In this document: one piece after another, positions 53,735 to 62,964 of the stretch
Numbering within the stretch: position 1 is the stretch's first letter
Layout: each line of letters begins with the position of its first letter
Notes under the pieces: model-generated
What the model saw: the letters and a program-made list of their open reading frames with translations, nothing else
Database searches by the model: none
What the model was told of the DNA's origin: nothing
Position numbers and translations under genes: made by a program
NCBI GenBank assembly: GCA_036311565.1
Contig: JAXJPR010000017.1
Location: forward strand, 53,963 to 117,962
DNA length: 64,000 nucleotides
Reading direction: 5' to 3'
Source of the DNA: Fimousia sp036311565
GTDB taxonomy: Bacteria; Bacillota; Clostridia; Lachnospirales; Lachnospiraceae

Positions 53735-55405
53735 TTACTTATGCAAAGTTTGTTCATTTTTGACACATTTTGCCATATTATTTGCGTGATCACCAATTTT
53801 TTCAAGGCAATTTACAATATCTAAAAAGATAACGCCGCTTTCTACTTTACATGATTCTTTGGTTAAACGATTGATATGTTTTTCACGAATTTGACGCTCA
53901 ATTTTGTCAACTTCTTCCTCTACTTCCATAGCTTGGTCAGCTAATTCGATATTATCACTTGCAATTGAGGTAATGGCTAATTCAAATGTTTTTCCTACTT
54001 TCTCACCCATCAGGCGTAAATCATTTTTTGCGCCTTCAGAAAAAGCTCCTCCGATTCTTGCATTTCTTTCAATAAAATCTGCAATATTTTTAACATAATC
54101 TCCAATACGTTCAATGTCATTGATTACAAAATGGAAGTTGTTGACCATAAGTCTTTGTTGTTCAGAAATAGCAAGTGTACTTACCTGAACAAAATACTGC
54201 GCCAGCATAGTTTCCATGTCATTGATAAAGTTTTCTGTTTTTTCCACACGTTCTAATCGACTCTTGCTTGGTTTATCTTTTAACATTTCTTTACAGATTC
54301 TCTCATAATTGCGCATAGTCACTTCACCCATGTGTACGACTTCTTCAATTCCGCTATTTACTGCAAAGGTCGGTGTTTCCATGATACGAGGATCTAAATG
54401 GCGCATCGTTAATTCTTCTTCGTCTAATTCTTCTTCCTCTTCCTTGGTTTCTTTTATAATTTTTCCTGATAATTTTACTAATCCATTTGCAAATGGGAAT
54501 AACAAAATAGTATTTGTTACATTAAATACGGTATGGAACATTGAAATCTGAGTACTTGTAATCATAGATGATGCCAATGTTTGATTGAAGGTAAAGAAAA
54601 TAAACATAACAATACCAAATATAATAGCCCCCATGACATTAAACATTAAGTGGATCACTGCTGCTCTTTTTGCTGTTTTATTCGCACCTACACTGGATAA
54701 AAGTGCCGTTACACAAGTACCAATATTTTGCCCTAATGTAATAAAAATCGCAGAACGCCAAGTTACAATTCCATTCATAGCCAATGTCTGTAAAATTCCT
54801 ACTGAGGCAGAAGAACTCTGAATGATTGCTGTTACCACTGCTCCTGTTAAGATTCCAAGAACTGGATTTCCTCCAAGTATGGCAAATGCATTTGCAAAAA
54901 TTGGACTTTCACGATACATACTGATAGAATCAGACATAAAACTTAAACCAATAAATAAAATACCAAATCCAACTGCAATTTCACTAAACTGATGATATCT
55001 TTCTTTTTTTGCAAACATTAAAACGAATGCACCAATTCCTAATATTAATGGTGCAATAAATTCTGGTTTTAAGAATGCACTCCACTCACTTGCAGATACT
55101 AGCCAGGCAGTAATCGTTGTACCAATATTAGCCCCCATAATAACGCCTGCTGCCTGAGTCAGATTAATAATCTGAGCATTTACAAAACCTACTACCATAA
55201 CGGTCGTAGCAGAAGAACTCTGAATAATTGCCGTTACCAGCGCCCCTACCAATACTCCTAATAAACGATTATTCGTTAAGTAGCCTAATAATTGTTTCAT
55301 CTTGTTACCTGCAGACCTCTGCAGGCCATCTGCCATAATGTTCATTCCATATAAGAACATTCCAAGCCCACCGATGAATGCAAATAAATTTCCTATGTGC
55401 TGCAT
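53735..55405 (-). CDS. Na+/Pi cotransporter (NptA-like) with PhoU-like C-terminus
   Basis: A 556-residue protein. The N-terminal two thirds are the PNaS transporter fold with inverted repeats, each carrying a QSSSA motif (AIIQSSSATTVMVVGFVN near 60; AIIQSSSASVGILQTLAM near 195) and several hydrophobic helices. The C-terminal part (from about 340) is a cytoplasmic helical PhoU-like region. It imports phosphate with sodium. A Pho-box-like array lies upstream at 55447-55502, so phosphate control is likely. Confidence 0.92.
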   Translation of the reverse strand: MQHIGNLFAFIGGLGMFLYGMNIMADGLQRSAGNKMKQLLGYLTNNRLLGVLVGALVTAIIQSSSATTVMVVGFVNAQIINLTQAAGVIMGANIGTTITAWLVSASEWSAFLKPEFIAPLILGIGAFVLMFAKKERYHQFSEIAVGFGILFIGLSFMSDSISMYRESPIFANAFAILGGNPVLGILTGAVVTAIIQSSSASVGILQTLAMNGIVTWRSAIFITLGQNIGTCVTALLSSVGANKTAKRAAVIHLMFNVMGAIIFGIVMFIFFTFNQTLASSMITSTQISMFHTVFNVTNTILLFPFANGLVKLSGKIIKETKEEEEELDEEELTMRHLDPRIMETPTFAVNSGIEEVVHMGEVTMRNYERICKEMLKDKPSKSRLERVEKTENFINDMETMLAQYFVQVSTLAISEQQRLMVNNFHFVINDIERIGDYVKNIADFIERNARIGGAFSEGAKNDLRLMGEKVGKTFELAITSIASDNIELADQAMEVEEEVDKIERQIREKHINRLTKESCKVESGVIFLDIVNCLEKIGDHANNMAKCVKNEQTLHK

Positions 55406-55446
55406 TTTTCACTCTTCCTTTCAAGTTTTTTTCCAATCTCCATTAA

Positions 55447-55502
55447 ATTTTAACATGTCCCGCTGCCCCTTATGTTAATTTTATGTAAACTTTATGTTTA
55501 CT
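55447..55502 (-). promoter_or_regulatory. Pho-box-like triple direct repeat before the Na/Pi cotransporter
   Basis: Three 11-bp direct repeats TTATGTTAATT, TTATGTAAACT and TTATGTTTACT (55470-55502, plus-strand reading) resemble PhoP/PhoB boxes (TTWACA on the other strand). A candidate -10 TAAAAT lies at 55447-55452, and the proximal repeat covers the -35 position. Such an arrangement is typical of activation by a PhoB-type regulator. Confidence 0.68.
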
Positions 55503-55533
55503 CCCCGTGAATTTCAGATTTTATACAATTAAC

Positions 55534-55562
55534 TTTACGAAGAGGATACATGTGAATATAAT
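55534..55562 (+). promoter_or_regulatory. Promoter of the HisJ-family gene
   Basis: A -35-like TTTACG (55534-55539), 17-bp spacer and -10 TATAAT (55557-55562) on +, about 80 bp upstream of the start codon. Confidence 0.55.
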
Positions 55563-55643
55563 GAATATCAGAGATATTGGCCATTTAGTTTCAGTATCCG
55601 CAAATTTCTTTACTTTATGTTATTTATTTAGGAGGATTTTAAT

Positions 55644-56462
55644 ATGATACGAGCTGATTTTCATCTTCACTCATCTTTTTCCAGTGATTCTACTGCTCCA
55701 TTGGAAACTATGATTTTACAAGGAATTAACCTTGGCTTAAAAATAATGTGTATGACCGAACATCTGGATTATGATTATCCTGACAATCCAGAAGGATGTG
55801 ATTTTCTATTAGATTTTGAATCTTATAGAAATGAATTATTCCGTTTAAAGGAAAAGTATCAAGATAATATTGAGGTATTATTTGGCATCGAAATGGGACT
55901 TATGCCGCATTTAAGCAAGCGTTATCAGCAAGTAGCCGATGCTTATCCATTTGATTTTATTATAGGTTCTTCCCATCTCATCGATGGAATTGATCCTTAT
56001 GAACCAGTATATTTTCAAAAGTATGATTCTAAAAAAGGGATCTATCGTTATTTTGAATCTATTTTAGAAAATATCGATAACTGCCAGGACCTGGATTATC
56101 AGGTCTATGGACATCTAGACTATGTCATTCGTTATGCACCAGAGAAAAATACGAATTTCCATTTTAGTGACTATAAAGATATTCTTGATGAAATCTTAAA
56201 AAAATTAATTTTTTCCGGAAAAGGAATCGAAGTTAATACAGCTGGGTTAAAATATGGACTTGGACAACCAAACCCACATATTGATATTTTGAAACGCTAT
56301 CATGAATTGGGAGGTAGCATTCTTACCATTGGTTCTGATGGTCACAAACCTGAACACATGGCTTATGATTTTGAAAAAGTTCCTGCCATATTAAAAGAAG
56401 CTGGTTTTGACCATTATACCATTTTCCGTAACCGCAAACCTTATGATATTCCACTTAAATGA
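55644..56462 (+). CDS. Histidinol-phosphatase, HisJ (PHP) family
   Basis: A 272-residue PHP phosphoesterase. DFHLHSSFSSDS is the first metal motif, MTEHLDYDYP the second, LFGIEMG the third, IIGSSHLIDG the fourth, and GHLDYVIRY and SDGHKPEH complete the site. The length and motifs fit HisJ-type histidinol-phosphatase, the step before histidinol dehydrogenase. No other his gene is nearby, so the role is assigned by family. AGGAGG precedes the ATG. Confidence 0.88.
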   Translation: MIRADFHLHSSFSSDSTAPLETMILQGINLGLKIMCMTEHLDYDYPDNPEGCDFLLDFESYRNELFRLKEKYQDNIEVLFGIEMGLMPHLSKRYQQVADAYPFDFIIGSSHLIDGIDPYEPVYFQKYDSKKGIYRYFESILENIDNCQDLDYQVYGHLDYVIRYAPEKNTNFHFSDYKDILDEILKKLIFSGKGIEVNTAGLKYGLGQPNPHIDILKRYHELGGSILTIGSDGHKPEHMAYDFEKVPAILKEAGFDHYTIFRNRKPYDIPLK

Positions 56463-56480
56463 TTATTCTGTATCTTTTTT

Positions 56481-56540
56481 GTTCACTGTGAAGAATTTGT
56501 GGCATTATGATCCCCAAATTCTTCACATGAACATTTTTTA
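56481..56540 (+). terminator. Terminator of the HisJ gene
   Basis: GTTCACTGTGAAGAATTTG pairs with CAAATTCTTCACATGAAC around a 14-nt loop, followed by ATTTTTT. Near-perfect long stem. Confidence 0.85.
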
Positions 56541-56544
56541 ATTT

Positions 56545-58023
56545 TTACATGAATTCCAAAAGATCTTTTATCTCATCAATTTCCTTTTGAAGTTCCTGAT
56601 CTTTTTCAATCAATAACAATTCTTTATTGTAATAGAAGTATTTTTCACATCCAAATCTACTAATATATTTTGATGTATAATAATTGGCGGTCAACTCTGT
56701 AACAAACCATACTAATTCCTGCCCTTCTCCAAAAGCTTCTTCTAAAAAGAGAAATACATATGATAGTTTTTCTCCTGCTTCTTCTAATAAACTTTTTCTT
56801 AGCTGTACTTGTTTCTGAAATTCTGTTTTTACCCCTTCAAAACCATTTTCATCCATGATCGGAACATAAGATTCCAATTGTGCGATTAAACGACTCATCT
56901 TTTGGTCCTGCTCTACATCCAGCATTTCTAATTCTCTCATCTGCTCTTGTTTGACTTGCAATCTTTTTATTACCAACAAAATATCATTTTCTTTCTGTAC
57001 TTCTTTTAATTTTGAAAATAATTCTGTTGTGAAAGAATCTTGTTCCAATGCTGTTTTTATATGAGCTGCTAATTTTGTAATTAACAGGCTGACCATGCTG
57101 ATTTTTTCATCAAATCCAGCTTTAGACAATAATTGTACAGAAGATTTTGTAATTTTTCCTTTTAAAATTTCTGAAATCTGATATTGTTTTTGATATTTAT
57201 AGTATAGGTCCAGATAATTAGCAAAATCTTTCGCAATTCGTCTATTCTGCAAATATTGAATAATGACACCCTCTGTTATTTCATACCCTAATTCCTCATA
57301 CAGATACATCATCTGGGATAAATCTTCCCAGCCTCTTGCTGTCACAAATTCTTTTCCATCCACAGTTGTTTCAATGCAATAGAAATCTTCTTTTTTCACA
57401 TCCAGGTATGACAAGATAGATGAATGGATATTCTTTTCGTATGCATATTCTTTCCAAATGGCATAATCTTCTTCTACATTGATTTTTTTCACTCGGTCTA
57501 AGGTTACAATATCAAAATCTCTAACTGATTTATTATATTCAGGTGGATTTCCCGCCGCTACAATAACCCATCCTTCTGGTACTTTATGATTTCCAAAAGT
57601 TTTGCACTGGAGGAACTGCAGCATGGTCGGTGCCAACGTCTCTGATACACAATTAATTTCGTCAATAAACAAAATCCCTTCCCTGCATCCAGTTTCTTCC
57701 ATTCGATCATATACTGAAGCAATAATTTCACTCATCGTGTATTCCGTAATCGAATATTCTTTTCCACCATACTTCTTCTTTTCAATAAATGGAAGCCCGA
57801 TTGCACTTTGTCTTGTATGATGAGTTATGGTATAAGAAACCAGCCCGATTTCGCATTCTTTTGCAACCTGCTCCATAATTGCAGTTTTTCCAATTCCCGG
57901 AGGCCCCATAAGGAGCACTGGACGCTGTCTGATTGCAGGCATTTTATAAATCCCATACTCATCTTTTTGCATATAAGCCTGAATGGTATGTTTCACTTCT
58001 TCTTTTGCTTGTTTGATATTCAT
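56545..58023 (-). CDS. MoxR-type AAA+ ATPase
   Basis: A 492-residue AAA+ protein. Walker A LLMGPPGIGKTA near residue 41, Walker B EGILFIDEINCV near 118, sensor 1 IVAAGNPPEYN near 155, and the Arg-finger region VRDFDIVTLDRVKKI. The C-terminal 250 residues are helical and probably regulatory. The start at 58023 follows GGAGG and overlaps the VWA stop by 4 nt (ATGA); an extended frame reaches 58071. MoxR proteins act as chaperones for VWA partners, which fits the neighbour. Confidence 0.92.
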   Translation of the reverse strand: MNIKQAKEEVKHTIQAYMQKDEYGIYKMPAIRQRPVLLMGPPGIGKTAIMEQVAKECEIGLVSYTITHHTRQSAIGLPFIEKKKYGGKEYSITEYTMSEIIASVYDRMEETGCREGILFIDEINCVSETLAPTMLQFLQCKTFGNHKVPEGWVIVAAGNPPEYNKSVRDFDIVTLDRVKKINVEEDYAIWKEYAYEKNIHSSILSYLDVKKEDFYCIETTVDGKEFVTARGWEDLSQMMYLYEELGYEITEGVIIQYLQNRRIAKDFANYLDLYYKYQKQYQISEILKGKITKSSVQLLSKAGFDEKISMVSLLITKLAAHIKTALEQDSFTTELFSKLKEVQKENDILLVIKRLQVKQEQMRELEMLDVEQDQKMSRLIAQLESYVPIMDENGFEGVKTEFQKQVQLRKSLLEEAGEKLSYVFLFLEEAFGEGQELVWFVTELTANYYTSKYISRFGCEKYFYYNKELLLIEKDQELQKEIDEIKDLLEFM

Positions 58024-59333
58024 AATCTTCCTCCAATTGCACTTTCTTCTAATATCAGTTTGATTGCCCATGATGGCACTTTCACATCCTGATATTCTTC
58101 TTGTATAAAAACAAACGCAGTATCATAATCTGGGCATACTTCTGGAAATGTTCCATTTCCATCTGTAAAATAAATCAATCCTTTTAAATCTCCTATTTTT
58201 CCTTCTTTCCTCAGCTTTTCCACATGTGCAAAAACTGGTCGAAAATCAGTTCCTCCATATCCACTAATTTTTAAATTTTCCATATATCGTTTTAAATCAT
58301 CTTTTTTACTAATTTGCGTATCATCACGGATTTGATCGTCACATTGAAGTATATGAATGGCTGTTTTTGAAAAATATTGATCAGATTCTTCTAAGATTGT
58401 ATAGGTCTCTTCTAAAAACTTTTGAATCAACTCACCAGAGCATGACATAGAAGTATCTACTGCAATGACAAAATCTCTTATTTTTTTTGACTCTTTCCAT
58501 TCCTGTGGTTCGATAAAAGGCATATTTCCATACATTGTCAGGCCATACGTATAATAATTATAATCAAAACTATCCACATCAATGGCTGCTTCTTCTCTCA
58601 GAACTGAGAATTTTCTCAAAAAATCAGAATACCGGTATCTCTTTCGATTCTCTATTTTCATAACTTCTGTCATAGTATCCTCACCATTTCCGGCTTCCTC
58701 CGAAAAATGCACCATTGCCATTTCAATTTTTTTGCTCCTATCCTCCCATTTTTTTTGTCTCTGCTGGATGGGCGGCTGATTTGGCTGTTTTTGATTTTCA
58801 TCCCAAAAAGAGTGGTCATCCACTTCAAATTCTCTCTGAAGTTGTTTAAATTCCTGTTCGGTCATTTTTGTATTTAGAAGTACCTCATAGACTTTAGGCG
58901 CTGTTAATACTTTCATTTGACTGTGTATTGCTTCATAAATTTTTGTCCGCTGACTGCTGACCGGAAGATAAACCGCATCATTCTTCCACTGATCTAAGAT
59001 ATATTCCGTCACAATGTCACAGGCCAGATTCCAATAATCGATGAGGCGCCCGTCCCTGTGAAACAAATGTCCGAATAAACAATGAAGTGCCATGTGAACA
59101 TAACCGCGATTAATAAAAATTTTCCCTTTTTCATATGTTTGAATCACATATTTCATATTATAAAAAATCTTATCTCCATCGGTTCCATAAAATCCAGTAG
59201 TTTCATTTCTGGAAAAAAGAAATGCATGCCAGGCTGTATCCAGATGTCTCATTTGCAGATGAAGCTGTGTTCTGGATCCTTTCCAAATTTCCAAACAAAT
59301 CCGATTCAATTTTTGCTGTAATGTTTCTTCCAT
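58020..59333 (-). CDS. VWA-like domain protein with N-terminal metallopeptidase-like region (COG3864)
   Basis: A 437-residue protein. The N-terminal region has MALHCLFGHLFHRDGR near 84, a HxxxH-type site reminiscent of metallopeptidases, followed by a helical linker. The C-terminal VWA domain (from about 280) has FVIAVDTSMSCSGE, a MIDAS-like motif, and later GGTDFRPVFAHVEKL and YFTDGNGTFPE. No signal or transmembrane segment, so it is cytosolic. It is coupled to the MoxR gene. The substrate is unknown. Confidence 0.87.
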   Translation of the reverse strand: MEETLQQKLNRICLEIWKGSRTQLHLQMRHLDTAWHAFLFSRNETTGFYGTDGDKIFYNMKYVIQTYEKGKIFINRGYVHMALHCLFGHLFHRDGRLIDYWNLACDIVTEYILDQWKNDAVYLPVSSQRTKIYEAIHSQMKVLTAPKVYEVLLNTKMTEQEFKQLQREFEVDDHSFWDENQKQPNQPPIQQRQKKWEDRSKKIEMAMVHFSEEAGNGEDTMTEVMKIENRKRYRYSDFLRKFSVLREEAAIDVDSFDYNYYTYGLTMYGNMPFIEPQEWKESKKIRDFVIAVDTSMSCSGELIQKFLEETYTILEESDQYFSKTAIHILQCDDQIRDDTQISKKDDLKRYMENLKISGYGGTDFRPVFAHVEKLRKEGKIGDLKGLIYFTDGNGTFPEVCPDYDTAFVFIQEEYQDVKVPSWAIKLILEESAIGGRL

Positions 59334-59342
59334 TTTACTCTC

Positions 59343-60137
59343 CTAAAACGTAAAATCTGGTTCTGCTAAAATAAAATTGCTGTTTTGATATTCCATCAAA
59401 TATGCCATACATTCCAATTTCTTTTCCTTGCTGGCAATTTCCAGATATTGTGACATATCCTCCTTCAAAAAAAGGTCATACTCTGCTGCAAATCTCAATC
59501 CCTTTTGATTATTTTCTCTAATTTTTTGTATAATATAAGCAGACGCATGTTTCTTCAAATATGAGATATATGTTTCTTTTTGTCTACTTCCCAATTGATA
59601 TGGATATTCTAGTCGATAGGATGCCAAATCAAGCAACGTTTTTTCCTGTTCCTCTCGTTTGGCTACTGCAAATAAAAAATCGTATTCTTCAAAGTCTATT
59701 TCTTTCTTACTAACACAACGTTGATAAGCATCTCCGGAACCATAAACCACCTCGTGAAACACTCTGGAATTTATATCGATTTCATAATCATAATTATAAC
59801 CAGGAATTAAAATTTTCGCAGAACCATCACTATATGATATGGATAACACGATTTCATGACTCAGATCAGCCACAATATTTTTAATACAGGACGTTTTATG
59901 ATTTCCCGCGTCAATTTGAATATAACGAAGTTTATGGCAATTTTTAAAGGCTCCATCTTCGATTTCAGATAGTTTTCCTGAAATCCTGATTTTTTCCAAT
60001 TTCCGGCAATTATAAAATGCATGTTTTCCTATTTTGCTTACACTATCCGGGATCCATACCTGCTCTAAGTCTCTGCAATCGTTGTATTCATAATTACAGA
60101 TTTCTGTCTTACCTTCTGGTATTTCCAAAATTCTCAC
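59343..60137 (-). CDS. Leucine-rich-repeat (BspA/LRR_5-like) protein
   Basis: A 264-residue protein. Residues about 1-75 contain LRR_5-type repeats (LEQVWIPDSVSKIGKHAF, LEKIRISGKLSEIEDGAF, LRYIQI). The rest is helical and unrecognised. No signal peptide is visible, so the protein is probably cytosolic, unlike typical surface BspA proteins. The start codon is GTG (60135-60137) with AAAGGAG upstream. It lies 9 nt upstream of the VWA gene and appears to be part of the same operon. Confidence 0.75.
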   Translation of the reverse strand: MRILEIPEGKTEICNYEYNDCRDLEQVWIPDSVSKIGKHAFYNCRKLEKIRISGKLSEIEDGAFKNCHKLRYIQIDAGNHKTSCIKNIVADLSHEIVLSISYSDGSAKILIPGYNYDYEIDINSRVFHEVVYGSGDAYQRCVSKKEIDFEEYDFLFAVAKREEQEKTLLDLASYRLEYPYQLGSRQKETYISYLKKHASAYIIQKIRENNQKGLRFAAEYDLFLKEDMSQYLEIASKEKKLECMAYLMEYQNSNFILAEPDFTF

Positions 60138-60189
60138 TGTAATTCATCTCCTTTAATAAATGAATTCTTATTTTTTATTAAAAACAATG

Positions 60190-60212
60190 AAAAACGCGCA
60201 ATGCGCGTTTTT
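60190..60212 (-). terminator. Terminator of the zinc-ribbon/TcaA-like operon
   Basis: A perfect AAAAACGCGC / GCGCGTTTTT hairpin around a 3-nt loop, with A/T-rich flanks so it may act both ways. It separates the amidase operon from the LRR-VWA-MoxR operon. Confidence 0.88.
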
Positions 60213-60239
60213 CTGCTATCAAACACCATTATTATATTA

Positions 60240-61115
60240 TTAGTAGAATAGACTTCCCAAACTATTAGAAATTGAATTTCCTAACTGTGTTGCAAAAGAT
60301 TGTGACACAAATGCAAATAAGAATGCCGAAATCAAACTTGTAAAAACAATCGTCATGAACGAAATCCAGACACACGCATTTTTACGAATTCCCTTTAATC
60401 CGGTAATACTTACCGTATGCATAATAATTGCAAGAAAACCGGTCAATGCAGTAACAATTAAGCCAATAATTGGATTTAAAAATGTAAGTATGATACCAAT
60501 TACTGTACCTACAATTGTAGCTGTGCTGTATCCAGATGCAGCCGGAAATGCTGCTTTAAAGGAAATTTTTGCTTTTCCCATTCCATTTAATAATCCCATA
60601 GAAATTACAACAAATAAAAACTTTACAATTACATAGAAAATCAATAATTTGAAGAAAATTTCAAAATAAGGCACATTTATATAACTGGAATAACCAGAAG
60701 AATATCCTGAATAACTTCCTGCTAAAGAAGAAATTCCATTATAAGTCATACGAAGCATACTGCTAATAAAAATGCAAATATTTAATGATAATAATGCACA
60801 TTCAATCAGACATAATAACATTCCATTGATAAAATATCCTTCGCTAACGACACGCTCCATTGAAGTTACGGGAGCTTTTAATACTGCCACAAACATTTCC
60901 CAGATATTCATAGGCTTGCGTACTACTTTCTTTTTTACCACCTTCTTAACAATTTTTTTTTCTGGTCTTTCTTCTTCCTGTGCCACACTTTCTTCCACTT
61001 TTGTTTCTTCTGAAGCGATGTCTGCCTTCACTGGCTCAACTTTCACCCGCGGGGTACATTCACATGGTTGACCATCAACCAATGGTTTTCCACATTTTGT
61101 ACAAAACTTTGCCAT
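60240..61115 (-). CDS. Zinc-ribbon Yip1-like membrane protein
   Basis: A 291-residue protein. N-terminal zinc ribbon FCTKCGKPLVDGQPCEC, then an acidic/basic linker with KKIVKKVVKKKVVRKP, and about five hydrophobic segments (about 90-115, 155-175, 200-225, 230-250, 260-280) resembling Yip1/DUF-type membrane proteins. The function is unknown. Last gene of the four-gene operon. Confidence 0.75.
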   Translation of the reverse strand: MAKFCTKCGKPLVDGQPCECTPRVKVEPVKADIASEETKVEESVAQEEERPEKKIVKKVVKKKVVRKPMNIWEMFVAVLKAPVTSMERVVSEGYFINGMLLCLIECALLSLNICIFISSMLRMTYNGISSLAGSYSGYSSGYSSYINVPYFEIFFKLLIFYVIVKFLFVVISMGLLNGMGKAKISFKAAFPAASGYSTATIVGTVIGIILTFLNPIIGLIVTALTGFLAIIMHTVSITGLKGIRKNACVWISFMTIVFTSLISAFLFAFVSQSFATQLGNSISNSLGSLFY

Positions 61116-61133
61116 ATACTTTTTCCTCCTTCT

Positions 61134-62420
61134 TTAATAGCCGAATGATGCGATTTTCCATTCGCCATCTTCATATCCAATTACCATGCTCTGATAAATT
61201 CCTCTATCTGTATTGTATTTATAGACAGAACCTGAATAAATCCCACGGTATTGATAATCAATATTTATCGTTCCGTATACCATGACTCTTAAGCCTGCTT
61301 CTTCTGCATTCGTATTTGCTTCTGCACTGTTTACTTTAATGGAATAGCCTTTCATGCTATAGTTGTTTTCTGTGTAATAATGATAACTTTCTACGATTTC
61401 ATCATATGCTTCTTTTGCTTCGTCTGCATCAGAGAAATACTTTTTAATAGCGCTTACACCTTTTTTGCCATAGGCTGCATCATATATTTCTTTTACATAT
61501 GTTTTTGCTGATGCAACAGCCTTTTTTGCTGCTTCTTGTGTATATTTTACAGATGGTACACAATATTGTCCTTCATAGGAAACAGAAATCGTCTGGTCTG
61601 TTTCTTCGATAAATCCATCATCATCTTTAAAGCTTAACACATGTTCTCCAGTGAGTACAACTGGAATTTTATATGCCTGTACTTTGTAATCTCCATTAGT
61701 ATAAGTTTCAAGATATTCTTTTTTAATTTCAACACCGTCTAGTTCCATGGTTACTCCAGGAATATATTTTATGTATAAATTTTTCTGAAAAATATTCTCA
61801 TCATCCAATGACCATTTTTGAAAAAATATAAATCGTTTAGAAGCATCTCTTTTTACTGTAAAATATTCCTGTAATCCAGTTCCACCGGCACTGGTTGAAT
61901 ATGTCATTACCATAGTCTGCGTAATACCATTATTGATACTGGTCGGATTAATCGCATAATTGGTAACCAATCCATTGGTCTGTTCTTTTTTCTGCATAAA
62001 AGATACAAACTGATCTTTTGTTACAAATCCATTATCTGCAATATCATATAATTCATAAATTTCTTCCCAGTCACCTTCTTGTCTTTCCTGGGCATATTTC
62101 TCCATAATCTTTTCCGGACTGCTATAAGAAGAACCAACAACAATAAAAGAAATAAGAAGTACTGCGAATACAATTGCTTCTCCAATAATAATTTTTATCT
62201 TTTTTTGTTCTGATTTGCTAAATTCTTTCTTAATTGGCTTTTTAGCCTTTTTCATTTTTTCTTCAACTTCTTCTTCGATTGTTTCTTCCTGTTCTTCCGA
62301 TAAAGTTTCGTTTTCTAAATCCTGTATTTCTTCCATGCCAAGACCTTCCATAGAGGCACCACATTCTCCACAGAATTTTGCATCATCTTCTACTTTATTT
62401 CCACAATATGGACAATACAT
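61134..62420 (-). CDS. TcaA-like membrane protein with zinc ribbon
   Basis: A 428-residue protein. N-terminal zinc ribbon MYCPYCGNKVEDDAKFCGEC, an acidic coiled-coil linker, one transmembrane helix (about 76-96), then an extracytoplasmic region of repeated beta-rich domains (VTMELDGVEIKKEYLETYTN, PVVLTGEHVLSF) resembling the TcaA/YvbJ family, which is linked to envelope and glycopeptide responses in staphylococci. It lies 18 nt upstream of the Yip1-like gene. Confidence 0.8.
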   Translation of the reverse strand: MYCPYCGNKVEDDAKFCGECGASMEGLGMEEIQDLENETLSEEQEETIEEEVEEKMKKAKKPIKKEFSKSEQKKIKIIIGEAIVFAVLLISFIVVGSSYSSPEKIMEKYAQERQEGDWEEIYELYDIADNGFVTKDQFVSFMQKKEQTNGLVTNYAINPTSINNGITQTMVMTYSTSAGGTGLQEYFTVKRDASKRFIFFQKWSLDDENIFQKNLYIKYIPGVTMELDGVEIKKEYLETYTNGDYKVQAYKIPVVLTGEHVLSFKDDDGFIEETDQTISVSYEGQYCVPSVKYTQEAAKKAVASAKTYVKEIYDAAYGKKGVSAIKKYFSDADEAKEAYDEIVESYHYYTENNYSMKGYSIKVNSAEANTNAEEAGLRVMVYGTINIDYQYRGIYSGSVYKYNTDRGIYQSMVIGYEDGEWKIASFGY

Positions 62421-62436
62421 ACTGTTTCCTCCTTAC

Positions 62437-62961
62437 TTATTTTCCTTCTAATTCAACGATGGTATCGATATTTTCTTTTTCGTATTTATTAAAAACAGAT
62501 TCATGAAAATCAGCCGATTTTGTGGTTCCTTTATACCATGATTTTCCTTCGAAATATTCTTTCATCTCTTTATTTTTAGAAAAGATATAGCCATGTTTTG
62601 CATAAATTTCATTTCTTGCGATGGCAAGCTGTTTTGCGGTCAATTCAGATAACTCTGATTTTGAATAATATTTAGAATCACTTTCCGGTAAAATATAATC
62701 TTCTTCTTCATCAAATACAACTTTTCCAGATGTTTCTTCACTGTCATTATCTGTGACTGTTTCTGATTCTTCTTCATCATCAGCATCTGAAACATCCTCT
62801 TCATCATCACGGCCTTCTGTCGTTTCTGTTACGGTAGTGTTTGTATTCGTTTCCCGGGAATTACTTTTTTCCTGCAAAATTCCTACTACGAACAATATAA
62901 TTAAAACGCCGATTGCTACAGCTAAACCAATCATGATCTTATTTAACGTTTTTTCTCTCAT
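62437..62961 (-). CDS. YARHG-domain membrane protein
   Basis: A 174-residue protein: one N-terminal transmembrane helix (about 8-28), an acidic linker (EEDVSDADDEEESETVTD) and a C-terminal YARHG domain (LAIARNEIYAKHGYIFSKN, EYFEGKSWYKG). YARHG is an extracellular domain of unknown function often near peptidoglycan enzymes. It starts 3 nt after the amidase gene. Confidence 0.87.
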   Translation of the reverse strand: MREKTLNKIMIGLAVAIGVLIILFVVGILQEKSNSRETNTNTTVTETTEGRDDEEDVSDADDEEESETVTDNDSEETSGKVVFDEEEDYILPESDSKYYSKSELSELTAKQLAIARNEIYAKHGYIFSKNKEMKEYFEGKSWYKGTTKSADFHESVFNKYEKENIDTIVELEGK

Positions 62962-62964
62962 TGT

